From the NCBI RefSeq assembly GCF_001866055.1, contig NZ_MLQS01000002.1, positions 1 through 64,000 of the forward strand: a DNA stretch of 64,000 nt. Reading direction: 5' to 3'. The position numbers and the translations under genes are program-made. Every line of letters starts with the position of its first letter. Position 1 is the stretch's first letter. Under the pieces are notes generated by a model. It worked only from the letters and a program-made list of their open reading frames with translations. It searched no databases and was not told the DNA's origin. Origin of the DNA: Anaerobacillus alkalidiazotrophicus (GTDB lineage Bacteria; Bacillota; Bacilli; Bacillales_H; Anaerobacillaceae). Positions 25,765 through 36,345 of the stretch are shown piece by piece.

Positions 25765-28632
25765 ATGGCTTTAGAAAATATAGTTGTTAAAGGGGCTCGT
25801 TCTCATAATTTAAAAAATATTGATGTGACGATCCCCCGAGACAAGCTCGTCGTCCTAACGGGTTTGTCTGGATCTGGAAAATCGTCCTTAGCGTTTGATA
25901 CGATATATGCTGAAGGACAACGCCGCTACGTGGAATCCCTGTCTGCGTACGCACGGCAGTTTTTAGGACAAATGGATAAACCGGATGTCGATGCGATTGA
26001 AGGGTTATCACCAGCAATTTCTATCGACCAAAAAACGACGAGCCGAAATCCGCGTTCAACAGTTGGAACAGTAACGGAGATCTATGATTATTTACGCCTG
26101 TTATTCGCACGGATCGGTCGGCCAGTTTGTCCAAAGCATGATATTGAAATATCATCGCAAACAATTCAACAAATGGTGGATCAAATTATCGCTTTTCCTG
26201 AGCGAACAAAAATGCAAATATTAGCTCCCGTCATTTCAGGTCGTAAAGGGGAGCACGTTAAAGCATTAGAAGATATTAAAAAGCAAGGTTTCGTACGTGT
26301 TCGCATTGATGGTGAAATGCGTGAAGTATCAGAAGAGATTAAACTAGACAAAAATAAAAAACATAATATAGAAGTCGTGATCGACCGAATTGTCGTTAAA
26401 CCTGGGATTGAAACAAGACTTGCCGATTCATTAGAAACAGCCCTGAATTTAGCCGATGGTCGCGTGATGATCGATATTATTGATGGGGAAGAACTCCTCT
26501 TTAGTCAGCACCATGCATGTCCGCAATGTGGGTTTTCTATCGGTGAACTAGAACCAAGAATGTTTTCTTTTAATAGTCCATTCGGTGCTTGTCCTACTTG
26601 TGACGGACTAGGAACAAAACTTGAGGTAGACCTAGAACTCGTTATTCCGGACTGGTCTCGTACGTTACGTGATCACGCCATTGCACCGTGGGAACCAACA
26701 AGTTCGCAATATTACCCACAACTACTTGCAAGTGTTTGTGACCATTACGGGATTGATATGGATGTTCCGATTGAAAAAATACCAAAGCATCAGCTCGAAA
26801 AAGTGTTAGCAGGTAGTAATGGCGAAGAAATATATTTCAGATATGAAAACGAATTTGGTCATGTAAGAGAAGCGAATGTTGAGTTTGAAGGAGTGCTTCA
26901 TAATTTAGCCCGTCGCTATAAAGAAACAAGCTCAGACTATATCCGGGAACAAATGGAAGGTTATATGGCACAAAAAGCTTGTCCGACATGTAAAGGAAAC
27001 CGTTTGAAAAAAGAAAGCTTAGCTGTTCTTATCAACGGAAAGCAAATTGGTGACATTACGGCGCTGTCAATTAAAGAAGCGAAGTTATTCTTTGAAACGC
27101 TTGAGCTTACAGAAAAAGAAGAGGCAATCGCGCGCTTAATTTTACGTGAAATTAATGAACGTTTAGGCTTTTTAATGAATGTAGGCTTAGATTATTTAAC
27201 GTTATCAAGGGCAGCGGGAACGTTATCTGGGGGAGAGGCTCAGCGAATTCGCCTTGCTACGCAAATCGGCTCATCTCTTATGGGGGTTCTCTACATTTTA
27301 GATGAACCTTCAATCGGGCTTCACCAAAGAGACAACAATCGTTTAATCGCAACACTTGAGCACATGCGTAATCTTGGAAACACATTGATCGTCGTCGAAC
27401 ATGATGAAGATACGATGATTGCTGCTGATTATATTATTGACATTGGACCAGGTGCAGGTGTTCATGGTGGAATGATTACGGCTGAAGGGACACCAGAAGA
27501 AATCATGAATGATGATGCATCACTAACAGGTCAATATTTATCGGGCAAAAAGTTCATTTCTTTACCGGTAGAAAGACGACAAAACGATGGACGTTTTCTC
27601 GAAATTAAGGGTGCCGCTGAAAATAACTTGAAAAACGTATCGGTTAAAATTCCTTTAGGTGTTTTTGTGGCGGTTACAGGAGTGTCTGGTTCTGGGAAAA
27701 GTACATTAATTAATGATATTTTGTATAAATCTCTGGCACAAAAGCTGCATCGTTCGAAAAACAAACCTGGAAAACATAAATCAATAAGTGGCTTAGAGTT
27801 AATTGATAAAGTTATAGATATTGACCAATCACCAATTGGACGAACCCCACGTTCAAATCCAGCAACCTATACGGGGGTTTTTGATGACATTCGTGATGTT
27901 TTTGCTATGACGAACGAAGCGAAAGTACGTGGCTATAAAAAAGGGAGATTTTCCTTTAACGTCAAAGGTGGACGCTGTGAAGCATGCCGCGGCGATGGAA
28001 TCATTAAAATTGAAATGCACTTTTTACCGGATGTCTATGTTCCTTGTGAAGTTTGCCATGGGAAACGCTACAACCGAGAGACATTAGAAATAAAATATAA
28101 AGGCAAAACGGTATCAGATATACTAGAAATGACGGTAGAGGATGGATTAGAATTTTTCGCGAACATTCCTAAAATCAAGCGTAAAATTCAAACTTTGTTT
28201 GATGTAGGTTTAGGATATATGAGATTAGGTCAACCCGCAACAACCTTATCAGGTGGTGAAGCGCAACGGGTAAAGCTCGCTTCTGAGCTACACCGACGCT
28301 CAACAGGAAAAACGATTTATATTTTGGATGAACCAACAACTGGTCTTCATGTTGATGATATTGACCGCCTTCTAAAGGTTCTGCAACGCCTCGTTGAACA
28401 AGGAGATACTGTTTTAGTGATCGAGCATAACCTTGATGTCATTAAAACGGTCGATCATATTGTTGACTTAGGTCCAGAAGGTGGCGACAAAGGTGGTACG
28501 ATTATTGCCATAGGAACACCAGAAGATGTCGCAAATACGGAAAAATCTTATACTGGTCAATATTTAAAACCAATTTTAGAACGAGATCGAGCTAGAATGC
28601 AGCAACGCCTAGCAGAAGCAGTCTCAAAATAA
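25765..28632 (+). CDS. uvrA: Excinuclease ABC subunit A
   Basis: 955 residues with two ABC modules. Walker [10 protein letters not shown] (N-half) and GVSGSGKST (C-half), two LSGGEAQR signatures, Walker [13 protein letters not shown] and [12 protein letters not shown], and Cys-rich zinc modules (CPQCG...[20 protein letters not shown]...CEVCHGK). The dimer recognises DNA distortions and loads UvrB. It is probably cotranscribed from the uvrB SOS promoter. A hairpin terminator follows at 28638-28666. Confidence 0.97.
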   Translation: MALENIVVKGARSHNLKNIDVTIPRDKLVVLTGLSGSGKSSLAFDTIYAEGQRRYVESLSAYARQFLGQMDKPDVDAIEGLSPAISIDQKTTSRNPRSTVGTVTEIYDYLRLLFARIGRPVCPKHDIEISSQTIQQMVDQIIAFPERTKMQILAPVISGRKGEHVKALEDIKKQGFVRVRIDGEMREVSEEIKLDKNKKHNIEVVIDRIVVKPGIETRLADSLETALNLADGRVMIDIIDGEELLFSQHHACPQCGFSIGELEPRMFSFNSPFGACPTCDGLGTKLEVDLELVIPDWSRTLRDHAIAPWEPTSSQYYPQLLASVCDHYGIDMDVPIEKIPKHQLEKVLAGSNGEEIYFRYENEFGHVREANVEFEGVLHNLARRYKETSSDYIREQMEGYMAQKACPTCKGNRLKKESLAVLINGKQIGDITALSIKEAKLFFETLELTEKEEAIARLILREINERLGFLMNVGLDYLTLSRAAGTLSGGEAQRIRLATQIGSSLMGVLYILDEPSIGLHQRDNNRLIATLEHMRNLGNTLIVVEHDEDTMIAADYIIDIGPGAGVHGGMITAEGTPEEIMNDDASLTGQYLSGKKFISLPVERRQNDGRFLEIKGAAENNLKNVSVKIPLGVFVAVTGVSGSGKSTLINDILYKSLAQKLHRSKNKPGKHKSISGLELIDKVIDIDQSPIGRTPRSNPATYTGVFDDIRDVFAMTNEAKVRGYKKGRFSFNVKGGRCEACRGDGIIKIEMHFLPDVYVPCEVCHGKRYNRETLEIKYKGKTVSDILEMTVEDGLEFFANIPKIKRKIQTLFDVGLGYMRLGQPATTLSGGEAQRVKLASELHRRSTGKTIYILDEPTTGLHVDDIDRLLKVLQRLVEQGDTVLVIEHNLDVIKTVDHIVDLGPEGGDKGGTIIAIGTPEDVANTEKSYTGQYLKPILERDRARMQQRLAEAVSK

Positions 28633-28637
28633 TCAGG

Positions 28638-28666
28638 AGGGCTGACATTTCGTCGCCCTTTTTTGG
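28638..28666 (+). terminator. Terminator after uvrA
   Basis: AGGGC...GCCCTTTTTT, with a second GCCC-TTTTTT-GGGC immediately after. Confidence 0.7.
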
Positions 28667-28800
28667 GCGGTCTACAAAAAGTCGACTTTTTCTAAAGAGT
28701 TGAGAATATATTAAAGCTTGAAGGATTTCCAAATAAAAAGAAACCTTTTTCTCCATAAAACGTATGAATCAGATAAGGAAGGAAAAGAGGAGGATGGATC

Positions 28801-29889
28801 ATGCAGGAAGAACGCAAAATGATTTTGAAGATGATTGAGGATGGCAAAATTACGGCAGAAGAAGGAATTGCTCTAATGAAAGAGTTAGGGCAAACGGAAA
28901 AAAAGGAACCGAAAAAAGAAACGAATGCTTATTTATCAAACAATGTTGACTGGGAAAAAGGTCATGATTATCGAGGGAAATATAACCAACCTTCCTTTAC
29001 GAATCGGTTTACAGATTTTATAGAGCAAACAGTACAAAAAATAAAAGAGTTTGACCTAGATTTAAATTTCGGTGGTTCCATCGAAATCGACCATATTTTT
29101 CATCACCGTGATAGCAATATTTCAAAAGTGGATATTGCTGTTGAAAATGGAAGTGTTCGTTTCGTGCCATGGGATGAAACGGATGTACGTGTGGAATGTA
29201 AGGTGAAGGTATACCATGAAAAAGATGTTGAAGCAGCTAGACAGCACTTTTTAAATCAAATTACTTTTCAAGTGATCGATGAAAAAATACGTTTTAAATG
29301 TCGCGATAAATCTTTAAAAATAAATGCCACGTTTTATGTGCCGCGTCAATCGTATGATGAAGTTACTTTATATACTTTTAATGGCCAACTTCAAGGAGAA
29401 GAGGTCGAGGCACGTGAACTTTCAGCAAAAACAGTAAATGGTCGCATTTCATTTGATAAGTTAGCGAGTACAAAAGTAATTTTAGAAACAGTAAATGGAA
29501 GCATTTCTGTTGATAAGCTCGATGCCGAGAGAACCGAGGCAAAAACAGTTCACGGAACGATTAACTTTGTTACGTCTGGCGGTGAAGCAGATGTAGAAAC
29601 GTTTAATGGTTCAATAAAATATAAGCTAATAGAAAAAGTAAAAGGGAAAGCTTATTTAAAAACAACGACAGGGAGCATCGAACTAACCGTACCTGCTGAT
29701 ATGAAAACAGAAGGTGAATTTAAAACAGTCGTCGGTGGATTTACATGCGATTTACCAAATCTTCAAATACTAGATGAGAAAAAAGATATCGTTAATAAAT
29801 TTGTTACGTTCATTTCAAACAAAGGTACTGAACCAGTTTTTTATGTGGAAGCAGAGGCAAGAACAGGTTCGATACTTATTCAAAACTAA
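28801..29889 (+). CDS. yvlB: YvlB-like DUF4097 protein
   Basis: 362 residues. The N-terminal ~30 residues form a short SHOCT-like helix pair (ILKMIEDGKITAEEGIALM). The rest is a repetitive beta-helix of the DUF4097 (adhesin-like) type with recurring TVNGRISF, TVNGSISV, TVHGTINF and TFNGSIKY turns. No signal peptide. In B. subtilis yvlABCD is an envelope-stress operon; here yvlB, yvlC and yvlD follow with 15- and 2-bp gaps. Mechanism unknown. AGGAGGATGGATC precedes the ATG. Confidence 0.88.
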   Translation: MQEERKMILKMIEDGKITAEEGIALMKELGQTEKKEPKKETNAYLSNNVDWEKGHDYRGKYNQPSFTNRFTDFIEQTVQKIKEFDLDLNFGGSIEIDHIFHHRDSNISKVDIAVENGSVRFVPWDETDVRVECKVKVYHEKDVEAARQHFLNQITFQVIDEKIRFKCRDKSLKINATFYVPRQSYDEVTLYTFNGQLQGEEVEARELSAKTVNGRISFDKLASTKVILETVNGSISVDKLDAERTEAKTVHGTINFVTSGGEADVETFNGSIKYKLIEKVKGKAYLKTTTGSIELTVPADMKTEGEFKTVVGGFTCDLPNLQILDEKKDIVNKFVTFISNKGTEPVFYVEAEARTGSILIQN

Positions 29890-29904
29890 AGGAGATGCAA
29901 GAAA

Positions 29905-30102
29905 GTGAAAAGGTTATATCGGACTCAGCATGATCGGAAATTAACAGGAGTATGTGGTGGTTTTGGTCAATATTTTACTATTGATCCGACGGTCGTAAGA
30001 ATTATTTTTGTCGTGCTTATTTTTGCGACAGCATTTTTCCCAATGCTAATTGCCTATGTCATTGCAACGATGCTCATACCAAATGAACAGGATGTACGAT
30101 AA
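29905..30102 (+). CDS. yvlC: PspC-domain membrane protein (YvlC)
   Basis: 65 residues, a single PspC domain: KRLYRTQHDRKLTGVCGGFG, then one membrane helix (~32-58). Small PspC proteins relate to phage-shock-type envelope-stress sensing. GTG start at 29905 with AAAGGAG 9 nt upstream. Third-gene order and length match B. subtilis yvlC. yvlD starts 2 bp after its stop. Confidence 0.9.
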   Translation: MKRLYRTQHDRKLTGVCGGFGQYFTIDPTVVRIIFVVLIFATAFFPMLIAYVIATMLIPNEQDVR

Positions 30103-30104
30103 AA

Positions 30105-30464
30105 ATGAGGTGGCTCATATACCTTTTAGTAAATAGTGTTGTACTAATGGTAGTAGCTGGCTATTTTCAAGGCTTTTATTTAGAAAGTGCATCGGCAGCA
30201 ATACTCGCGAGTGTACTATTGTCGATTATTAATTTTATTGTCAAACCAATTCTTGTCATACTCACGTTGCCAGTTACATTCCTCACGTTTGGTTTTTTTC
30301 TTTTTATCATTAATGCTATTACATTAATGATCACCGCATCTTTGATGGGAGACGCATTTGTTATTTCCAGTTTCGGAATGGCAATTTTAGCATCGATATT
30401 TATTAGCGTACTAAACTTGTTGATTAAAAAGTTTATAGTAGAACCAATGCGAAGTAAAAGGTAA
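30105..30464 (+). CDS. yvlD: YvlD-like phage-holin-family (PF04020) membrane protein
   Basis: 119 residues with four membrane helices (roughly 5-22, 28-48, 56-80 and 88-108) and the family segment VKPILVILTLPVTFLTFGFF. The holin name of the family is historical; no lytic role is implied. It ends the yvlBCD operon, followed by a strong terminator. Confidence 0.9.
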   Translation: MRWLIYLLVNSVVLMVVAGYFQGFYLESASAAILASVLLSIINFIVKPILVILTLPVTFLTFGFFLFIINAITLMITASLMGDAFVISSFGMAILASIFISVLNLLIKKFIVEPMRSKR

Positions 30465-30472
30465 ACGTTAGA

Positions 30473-30511
30473 AAAGCTAACTGTCTAGGTAAAAGGCTAG
30501 TTAGCTTTTTG
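30473..30511 (+). terminator. Terminator after yvlD
   Basis: AAAAGCTAACT pairs with AGTTAGCTTTTT across a ~16-nt loop. Confidence 0.85.
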
Positions 30512-30537
30512 TTTTGCTACGCTACCATAGAACAAAC

Positions 30538-31012
30538 GCGCACAACCGTCAATGCGCGTACAAAAATCAGAAACTGCGCATAATCGACAGGGAAACGCGC
30601 ACAATCGAGAGAAAACCGCACACAAATAGAGGCCCACCGCGCATAACCGGCAATGCGCGCACAAAAATCAGAAACCGCGAATAATCGACAGGGAAACGCG
30701 CACAATCGAGAGAAAACCGCGCATAATCGACAGGGAAACGTGCACAATCGAGAGAAAACCGCGCACAAGTAGTTGCCCACTGCGCATAACTGCCAATGCG
30801 CGCACAAAAATCAGAAACCGCGTATAATCGACAGGGAAACGCGCACAATCGAGAGAAAACCGCACACAAATAGTGGCCCACCGCGCATAACCGGCAATGC
30901 GCGCACAAAAATCGGAAACCGCGCATAATCGACAGGGAACCGCGCACAATCGAGAGAAAACCGCACACAAATAGTGGCCCACCGCGCACAACCGGCAAGA
31001 AAGCGCGCATCC
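30538..31012. repeat. GCGCACAA array with a 101-bp higher-order unit
   Basis: About 24 words of GCGCAYAA type, spaced 18-21 bp. Five words (18+20+21+21+21) make a 101-bp unit starting near 30538, 30639, 30782, 30883 and 30984. The second unit carries an extra 42-bp pair of words. All three minus-strand frames are open through it, because the repeat lacks stops. They are not genes. Confidence 0.9.
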
Positions 31013-31247
31013 CATGTGGTGTGAGCAGCCTAGTTAAAAGTATTTCCAACCAGTTCCAACGCGAAAATCTCCCTAATCTGTCACAAACTACATATTTTAT
31101 CCAAAAACCCCATACATTCGGATATAATTCTACATTATTAGTTCTTAATTATGTTAAAATGTATAAGTCATGAATTTGATGCGAAAATAAAGGTTATGGA
31201 AACAATTGTAATGCACTCTTTGATTCAGAGAATGGAGGACGTTTTTC

Positions 31248-32183
31248 TTGGCAAAAGTTACAGTACAAAATTTAATTGAAAAATTTAAGCTTGAATTACT
31301 AAGTGGAGAAGATGGAATTCATCGTCCCGTAACAACTTCTGATATTTCACGACCTGGTATGGAAATGGCGGGGTATTTCAACTATTACCCAGCAAAACGT
31401 ATTCAGTTGTTAGGAAAAACTGAATTAACGTTTTTTGAAAGTTTAGCTGATGAGATAAAAACTGAAAGAATGGAAAAGCTTTGTACATATGATACACCTG
31501 CAATCATCATTTCTCGTCAATTAGAGGTTCCAGAGCAGCTAATTACTGCCGCTGCTGAAGTTGGTGTTCCTGTTTTACGCTCTAAAATGCCGACATCAAG
31601 ATTGATTAGTACTTTAACGAATTACTTAGAGAATGAATTAGCACAAATGACAGCTGTTCACGGCGTTCTCATTGATATATACGGACTTGGTGTTCTTATT
31701 ACAGGATCAAGTGGAGTAGGTAAAAGTGAAACTGCATTAGACCTAGTTCGTCGTGGTCACCGTCTTGTTGCCGATGATTCAGTAGAAATTCGTCAAGAGC
31801 ATGAAGGTAGTTTAGTCGGAACATCTCCGGAATTGATTCGTCATTTATTAGAAATTCGTGGTCTAGGAATTATTAATGTGATGACATTATTTGGTGCAGG
31901 TTCGGTCCGTTTATATACTCCAATTCATTTAATCGTTAACCTTGAACTTTGGGATCAGAAAAAAGCGTATGATCGTCTTGGTCTTGATGAGGAAACGATG
32001 AAGATTTTCGATACAAGAATTCCAAAACTAACGGTTCCAGTACGTCCAGGACGTAACTTAGCCGTAATCATTGAAGTAGCCGCTATGAATTACCGCTTAA
32101 AAATTATGGGAATCAACGCTGCGCAACAATTTTCAGAGCGATTAACAGGTGTAATAGTAGATGGGGATAAAGAGGAGATTTAA
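31248..32183 (+). CDS. hprK: HPr kinase/phosphorylase
   Basis: 311 residues. It phosphorylates HPr and Crh on Ser46 and removes the phosphate, setting CcpA-dependent catabolite repression. The N-domain (~1-130) is followed by the kinase domain with catalytic His138 (HGVLIDI), P-loop GSSGVGKS (153-160), LVADDSVEI and the HprK signature [18 protein letters not shown] start with GGAGG 9 nt upstream. Its partner crh lies at 50.36 kb in this window. lgt follows after a hairpin. Confidence 0.97.
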   Translation: MAKVTVQNLIEKFKLELLSGEDGIHRPVTTSDISRPGMEMAGYFNYYPAKRIQLLGKTELTFFESLADEIKTERMEKLCTYDTPAIIISRQLEVPEQLITAAAEVGVPVLRSKMPTSRLISTLTNYLENELAQMTAVHGVLIDIYGLGVLITGSSGVGKSETALDLVRRGHRLVADDSVEIRQEHEGSLVGTSPELIRHLLEIRGLGIINVMTLFGAGSVRLYTPIHLIVNLELWDQKKAYDRLGLDEETMKIFDTRIPKLTVPVRPGRNLAVIIEVAAMNYRLKIMGINAAQQFSERLTGVIVDGDKEEI

Positions 32184-32201
32184 ATAAATAGTTACATGAC
32201 A

Positions 32202-32249
32202 GGAGTAGTGCTCGTCTTACACACCACCGATAAACGAGCACATTACTCC
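32202..32249 (+). terminator. Hairpin between hprK and lgt
   Basis: GGAGTAGTGCTCGT pairs with ACGAGCACATTACTCC over an ~18-nt loop. No T-run, so it may be a processing or partial-termination site inside the operon. Confidence 0.5.
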
Positions 32250-32274
32250 AAATATATATAAAGGGGGATTTTGT

Positions 32275-33129
32275 ATGCTTTATCAAATTCAACCTTTAAA
32301 TCCAGTAGCGATAGACTTAGGTTTCACCCAAATTTATTGGTACGGATTGATTATTGGGTTTGGTGCATTTTTAGGTTATATACTAGCAAACCGGGAAGCA
32401 ATTAGGCGAGGCTTACCTAAAGATTTGTTTGCAGATTTATTGCTTTACGCTATTCCGATAGCAATTTTAACATCAAGGCTTTACTACGTCATTTTTAAAT
32501 GGGACCATTACTCTCAACACCCTGGAAAGATTTTAGCCATTTGGGAGGGTGGCTTGGCCATTCATGGTGGCTTAATTGGAGCGATTATTACCGGTTATAT
32601 ATTTGCAAAAAAACGAGGGGTTTCGTTTTGGAAGTTAGCCGATATAGCGGCACCAAGCATTTTACTAGGGCAAGCGATTGGACGTTGGGGAAACTTTATG
32701 AACCAAGAGGCCCATGGTGGTCCGGTAGATCCTGAATTTTTACAAAGCTTGTTCATTCCACAATTCATCATTAATCAAATGTACATTGATGGGGTATATT
32801 ATCATCCGACATTTTTATATGAATCTGTTTGGAGTTTAATAGGGGTAGCACTTTTAATTTATGCACGAAGATTGAATTTCCGACGTGGTGAACTATTTTT
32901 ATCCTATGTCATTTGGTATTCAGTTGGGAGATTTTTTATTGAAGGGATGCGTACAGATAGTTTATACATTATCGGAACATTACGTACAGCTCAAGTTATC
33001 TCCATCTTACTCATTGCCGGTGCTGTTGCATTAATTTTTTACCGTAGAAAAACAGGATTATCAACTATTCGCTATTTAGATGAGGAACCTACCGAAAAGA
33101 AGAAGAAATCGAAAAAAAAGAAGAAGTAG
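32275..33129 (+). CDS. lgt: Prolipoprotein diacylglyceryl transferase
   Basis: 284 residues, about seven membrane helices. It transfers diacylglycerol to the lipobox Cys of prelipoproteins such as CccB. Seen: the [12 protein letters not shown] segment and the signature [14 protein letters not shown]. Unusual only in its C-terminal tail of ~15 mostly Lys residues ([10 protein letters not shown]). AAAGGGGG precedes the ATG. hprK-lgt-yvoD-ppaX is the conserved B. subtilis order. Confidence 0.96.
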   Translation: MLYQIQPLNPVAIDLGFTQIYWYGLIIGFGAFLGYILANREAIRRGLPKDLFADLLLYAIPIAILTSRLYYVIFKWDHYSQHPGKILAIWEGGLAIHGGLIGAIITGYIFAKKRGVSFWKLADIAAPSILLGQAIGRWGNFMNQEAHGGPVDPEFLQSLFIPQFIINQMYIDGVYYHPTFLYESVWSLIGVALLIYARRLNFRRGELFLSYVIWYSVGRFFIEGMRTDSLYIIGTLRTAQVISILLIAGAVALIFYRRKTGLSTIRYLDEEPTEKKKKSKKKKK

Positions 33130-33152
33130 TTGGGATTAGGGAGTGAGAGATT

Positions 33153-34100
33153 TTGGATAGTTTGAAAAAGGGGTTATTAGTAGGTTTGCAAACAACGTGG
33201 ACGTTAGGAAAAATTATTTTTCCGATCACACTGATTGTGACCATGATTAGCTATACGCCACTATTAAATTGGCTTGCTAAAATCCTCTCACCAATCATGG
33301 GGTGGATTGGTTTATCAGGGGAAGCAGCTATCCCATTAGTATTGGCGAATGTCCTAAATCTATATGCGGGTATCGGTGCCATTTTAACGCTAGATTTAAC
33401 CGTGAAAGAAGTATTTATTTTAGCAGTCATGATGTCTTTTTCTCATAATTTATTTGTGGAATCGGCTGTAGCTACTAAAGTAGGAATTCGAATGTCTGTT
33501 GTACTTGGTGTTCGAATTGGGTTGGCATTATTTTCAGCAGCGGCCATCCATTTCATTTGGGATGGTGGGCACGAAAAAGCTCAGTATGGTTTCGTTTCTT
33601 CCGGACAGACTGACGTCACTGGTTGGGGAGCGATCATTTATCAAGGGTTGGAGAGTGCAACGCTTGGAATTTTTCAATTAGCACTTATCGTTATTCCGAT
33701 TATGATCGCTATTCAAATAATGAAAGACTTACAATGGTTAAATTGGTTTTCAAAAGCAATGTCTCCATTTACAAAAATGCTGGGCATGAAAGAGAATACA
33801 TCAACAACATTAGCCGCTGGTTTAGTATTCGGACTAGCATACGGTGCCGGGGTTATGATGCAAGCCGTAAAGGAAGACGGGGTAAAAAAGAAGGATTTAT
33901 ATTTAGCATTTATCTTTCTTGTTGCTTGCCACGCGGTGGTTGAAGATACACTTTTATTTATTCCATTAGGAATTCCAATTTGGCCACTGTTCCTCGTTCG
34001 CCTTGTAACAGCCATTATCCTTACAATGCTCGTCGCCTTCGTGTGGAATAGAATGGAGAAAAAAGGTTTTTTGAACAATAAAGAGAAAGAAGTCGTCTGA
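33153..34100 (+). CDS. yvoD: Nucleoside-recognition (Gate) domain membrane protein, YvoD-like
   Basis: 315 residues with about eight membrane helices arranged as two Gate repeats: GEAAIPLVLANVLNLYAGIG in the first and AAGLVFGLAYGAGVMMQAVK in the second. Resembles SpmA/SpmB-type proteins; the transported substrate is unknown. TTG start with GGGAGTGAGAG upstream. Position between lgt and ppaX matches B. subtilis yvoD. Confidence 0.85.
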   Translation: MDSLKKGLLVGLQTTWTLGKIIFPITLIVTMISYTPLLNWLAKILSPIMGWIGLSGEAAIPLVLANVLNLYAGIGAILTLDLTVKEVFILAVMMSFSHNLFVESAVATKVGIRMSVVLGVRIGLALFSAAAIHFIWDGGHEKAQYGFVSSGQTDVTGWGAIIYQGLESATLGIFQLALIVIPIMIAIQIMKDLQWLNWFSKAMSPFTKMLGMKENTSTTLAAGLVFGLAYGAGVMMQAVKEDGVKKKDLYLAFIFLVACHAVVEDTLLFIPLGIPIWPLFLVRLVTAIILTMLVAFVWNRMEKKGFLNNKEKEVV

Positions 34101-34103
34101 AAA

Positions 34104-34176
34104 TGGTAGAATGTAGGGTGAACGTTGTTTTGGAGTAAATTCCAAGCAGTAAACATTCTGCATTCTATTTTTTCAT
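34104..34176 (+). terminator. Terminator-like structure after yvoD
   Basis: TAGAATGTA pairs with TGCATTCTA ahead of TTTTTT, with an inner TTGGA-GTAAAT-TCCAA hairpin. Confidence 0.6.
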
Positions 34177-34206
34177 AAATAAGATAAGAAAAAGGAGCTA
34201 TAAAAA

Positions 34207-34857
34207 ATGAAAATTGATACGGTGCTTTTTGATTTAGATGGAACGTTAGTTAATACAAATGAGTTGATTATTGCTTCATTTTTACATACGTTAGATCATT
34301 ATTACCCAAATGAATATACACGCGAAAAAGTAATTGAGTTTATCGGACCTTCGCTAGATGATACATTTACTCGTCTTAACCCTGATAAAGTAGATGAAAT
34401 GATTGAGATGTATCGAACGTTTAACCATAAAATGCACGATGAATTAGTGGAAGAATACGGCACAGTAAAAGAAACGGTAAAAGCTCTTCATGAAAAAGGC
34501 TATAAGCTAGCAGTTGTAACAACAAAGATTTCAAAAACAGCGATGATGGGCTTGAAGCTAACTGGGCTCGATCAATATTTTTCAGTACTTGTAGGTATGG
34601 ATCATGTTACTAAAGTAAAGCCAGATCCAGAACCTTTATTAAATGCATTAAACCAATTACAATCGTCACCAGAGCGTGCAATTATGGTTGGTGATAGTCA
34701 GTACGATATACTAGGTGGGAAAAATACAGGTACAAAAACAGCAGCTGTTGCCTGGACAATTAAAGGTAAAGAGTTTCTTCAAAGTTACGAACCAGATGTT
34801 ATGTTAGAAACAATGTCTGATTTGCTAGAGTACTTAGGAGAAGAGTCACTTGGCTAG
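34207..34857 (+). CDS. ppaX: Pyrophosphatase PpaX
   Basis: 216 residues, HAD superfamily. Motif [10 protein letters not shown], motif II VVTTKIS, Lys in KVKPDPEP and motif [10 protein letters not shown] are present. PpaX hydrolyses the pyrophosphate produced when HPrK dephosphorylates P-Ser-HPr, so its linkage to hprK makes metabolic sense. AAAAAGGAG lies upstream of the ATG. It overlaps the next gene by 8 nt. Confidence 0.94.
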   Translation: MKIDTVLFDLDGTLVNTNELIIASFLHTLDHYYPNEYTREKVIEFIGPSLDDTFTRLNPDKVDEMIEMYRTFNHKMHDELVEEYGTVKETVKALHEKGYKLAVVTTKISKTAMMGLKLTGLDQYFSVLVGMDHVTKVKPDPEPLLNALNQLQSSPERAIMVGDSQYDILGGKNTGTKTAAVAWTIKGKEFLQSYEPDVMLETMSDLLEYLGEESLG

Positions 34858-35344
34858 AAGAACGACTCGCTATCCTGTTCAGGGGGCGAACTCCTTATGG
34901 CAAATCTATAAAACCGTTCCCTTTTATAAGGTAATGAAGAACTTTATAATTATTCAAATCTGTCGTTATACACCATTCGTTCCATTAAAAAATTGGTTTT
35001 ACCGGACGTTTTTAAAAATCAAAATTGGAGACCAAACAGCAGTTGCCTTAATGGTCATGATGGATATTATGTTTCCTGAAAAAATAAGGATCGGGCGAAA
35101 TAGTGTGATCGGTTATAATACGACCATATTAGCTCACGAATATTTGATAGATGAATACCGCCTCGGTGAAGTGGTCATTGGAGATGAAGTGATGATAGGT
35201 GCCAACTCGACGATTTTACCAGGGGTCAAAATTGGTGACAGAGCAACAGTCGCTGCGGGTTCTGTTGTCCACAAAGATGTGCCAGCTGGTGCCTTTGTTG
35301 GTGGAAACCCAATGCAAATCATTAGGTTGAAGGATGAAAAGTAG
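34850..35344 (+). CDS. yvoF: Left-handed beta-helix acetyltransferase (YvoF-like)
   Basis: 164 residues of the hexapeptide-repeat (LbH) class: [19 protein letters not shown], then [20 protein letters not shown] and [20 protein letters not shown], the typical coil and CoA-proximal loop. Acceptor unknown. TTG start inside the ppaX end with TAGGAGAAG upstream; the 8-nt overlap suggests coupling. Last gene of the hprK-yvoF group. Confidence 0.88.
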   Translation: MARRTTRYPVQGANSLWQIYKTVPFYKVMKNFIIIQICRYTPFVPLKNWFYRTFLKIKIGDQTAVALMVMMDIMFPEKIRIGRNSVIGYNTTILAHEYLIDEYRLGEVVIGDEVMIGANSTILPGVKIGDRATVAAGSVVHKDVPAGAFVGGNPMQIIRLKDEK

Positions 35345-35416
35345 TCATTTGGCTTACTGCTGTACTTTAGTAGTAAGTCAAATGAATATCTTGTAAATTA
35401 CTTACTTGGAAACTGA

Positions 35417-35707
<291 letters not shown>

Positions 35708-35716
35708 GTTTCGATT

Positions 35717-35749
35717 AAGAGGCTACCTTATGAAGGCAGCCTCTTATTT
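35717..35749 (+). terminator. Terminator after the EIIA remnant
   Basis: AAGAGGCT-ACCTTATGAAGGC-AGCCTCTTATTT, with CCTT/AAGG extending the stem. Confidence 0.85.
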
Positions 35750-35832
35750 AGTTGTCAAGCACCAGTGCTGGTGAGCCGGGTCACATCCCCCTTTTCGGAC
35801 TAGAGAAGCGGCGTCTGCCAGTAAAGCTTTTA

Positions 35833-36009
35833 CGGACACCAGGGACCTTATTTTGAGAAAAAAATGAAAATTTTAGATTTTGCGGACAGAGAAGCCCCTA
35901 TTTAGTCTCATAATAGTTATTTCTCAATGTTTTTGAATAAATAAAGGATCTGGTGTCCGCGAAAGGTTAATAAAAGTAATTTTTTCGGAAATAACGGAAC
36001 CTCAGTCCT
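35833..36009. repeat. Four-word dyad element, copy 1 (forward-forward-reverse-reverse)
   Basis: A 21-bp word CGGACA-N9-TTATTT occurs forward at 35833 and 35883 (second copy ends CTATTT) and in reverse at 35939 and 35989. Offsets are 50, 56 and 50 bp. The reverse word at 35989 is less perfect (AGGACT at its distal end). The DNA between the words is AT-rich and not shared with the second copy at 50826. Confidence 0.85.
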
Positions 36010-36195
36010 AAAAATAAAGTTACCATCGTCTAGTTAACAGAAATTCATTATTCACCCAAACAAGAAGCGATTTCTAGTTACAATCCAATGTTCATAGCTC
36101 GGGTTTGTCTTATGAATTTCAATTAATCAAACGTTTAATTAATTACTAGCCTTCAGTGACTTCCGGTAGACAGTTTCCTTCACCTTGACTAGGCG

Positions 36196-36278
36196 TTATA
36201 TTAAATAAAACCCGACTCCAAAGATGACATAGGCCGCTAGTAGTATTGCTCCTTCAAACCAATTAGTATCCCTGATTG
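36196..36278 (-). pseudogene. Ca2+/H+ antiporter (Cax/ChaA-type) C-terminal remnant
   Basis: The minus-strand frame reads SIRDTNWFEGAILLAAYVIF then GVGFYLI and stop. The NWFEG..LLA.Y.I motif is the C-terminal signature of Cax-family Ca2+/H+ antiporters. Only ~27 codons survive. Its upstream side ends where the GCGCACAA words begin, so the array marks the break. Recognised from recall, without a search. Confidence 0.6.
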
Positions 36279-36345
36279 AGCATAACCAGAAACCGCGCAT
36301 AAACCGGAGTGAACCGCGCACAAACTGGAGTGAATCGCGCACAAC
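36278..36345. repeat. Small GCGCACAA array
   Basis: Words near 36278 (degenerate GAGCATAA), 36295, 36316 and 36337 at 17-21 bp intervals, separated by similar CCGGAGTGAA/CTGGAGTGAA spacers. Same orientation as the 30.5-kb array. Confidence 0.75.

Noticed and set aside
30517..31049. Three overlapping minus-strand ORFs (96-160 codons) with Cys/Arg-rich repeats
   Set aside because: They are open in all three frames only because the 101-bp repeat lacks stops. No SD, no family, and the repeat length is not a multiple of 3.
33623..34163. ORFs overlapping yvoD on both strands
   Set aside because: Out-of-frame shadows of a conserved membrane protein gene.
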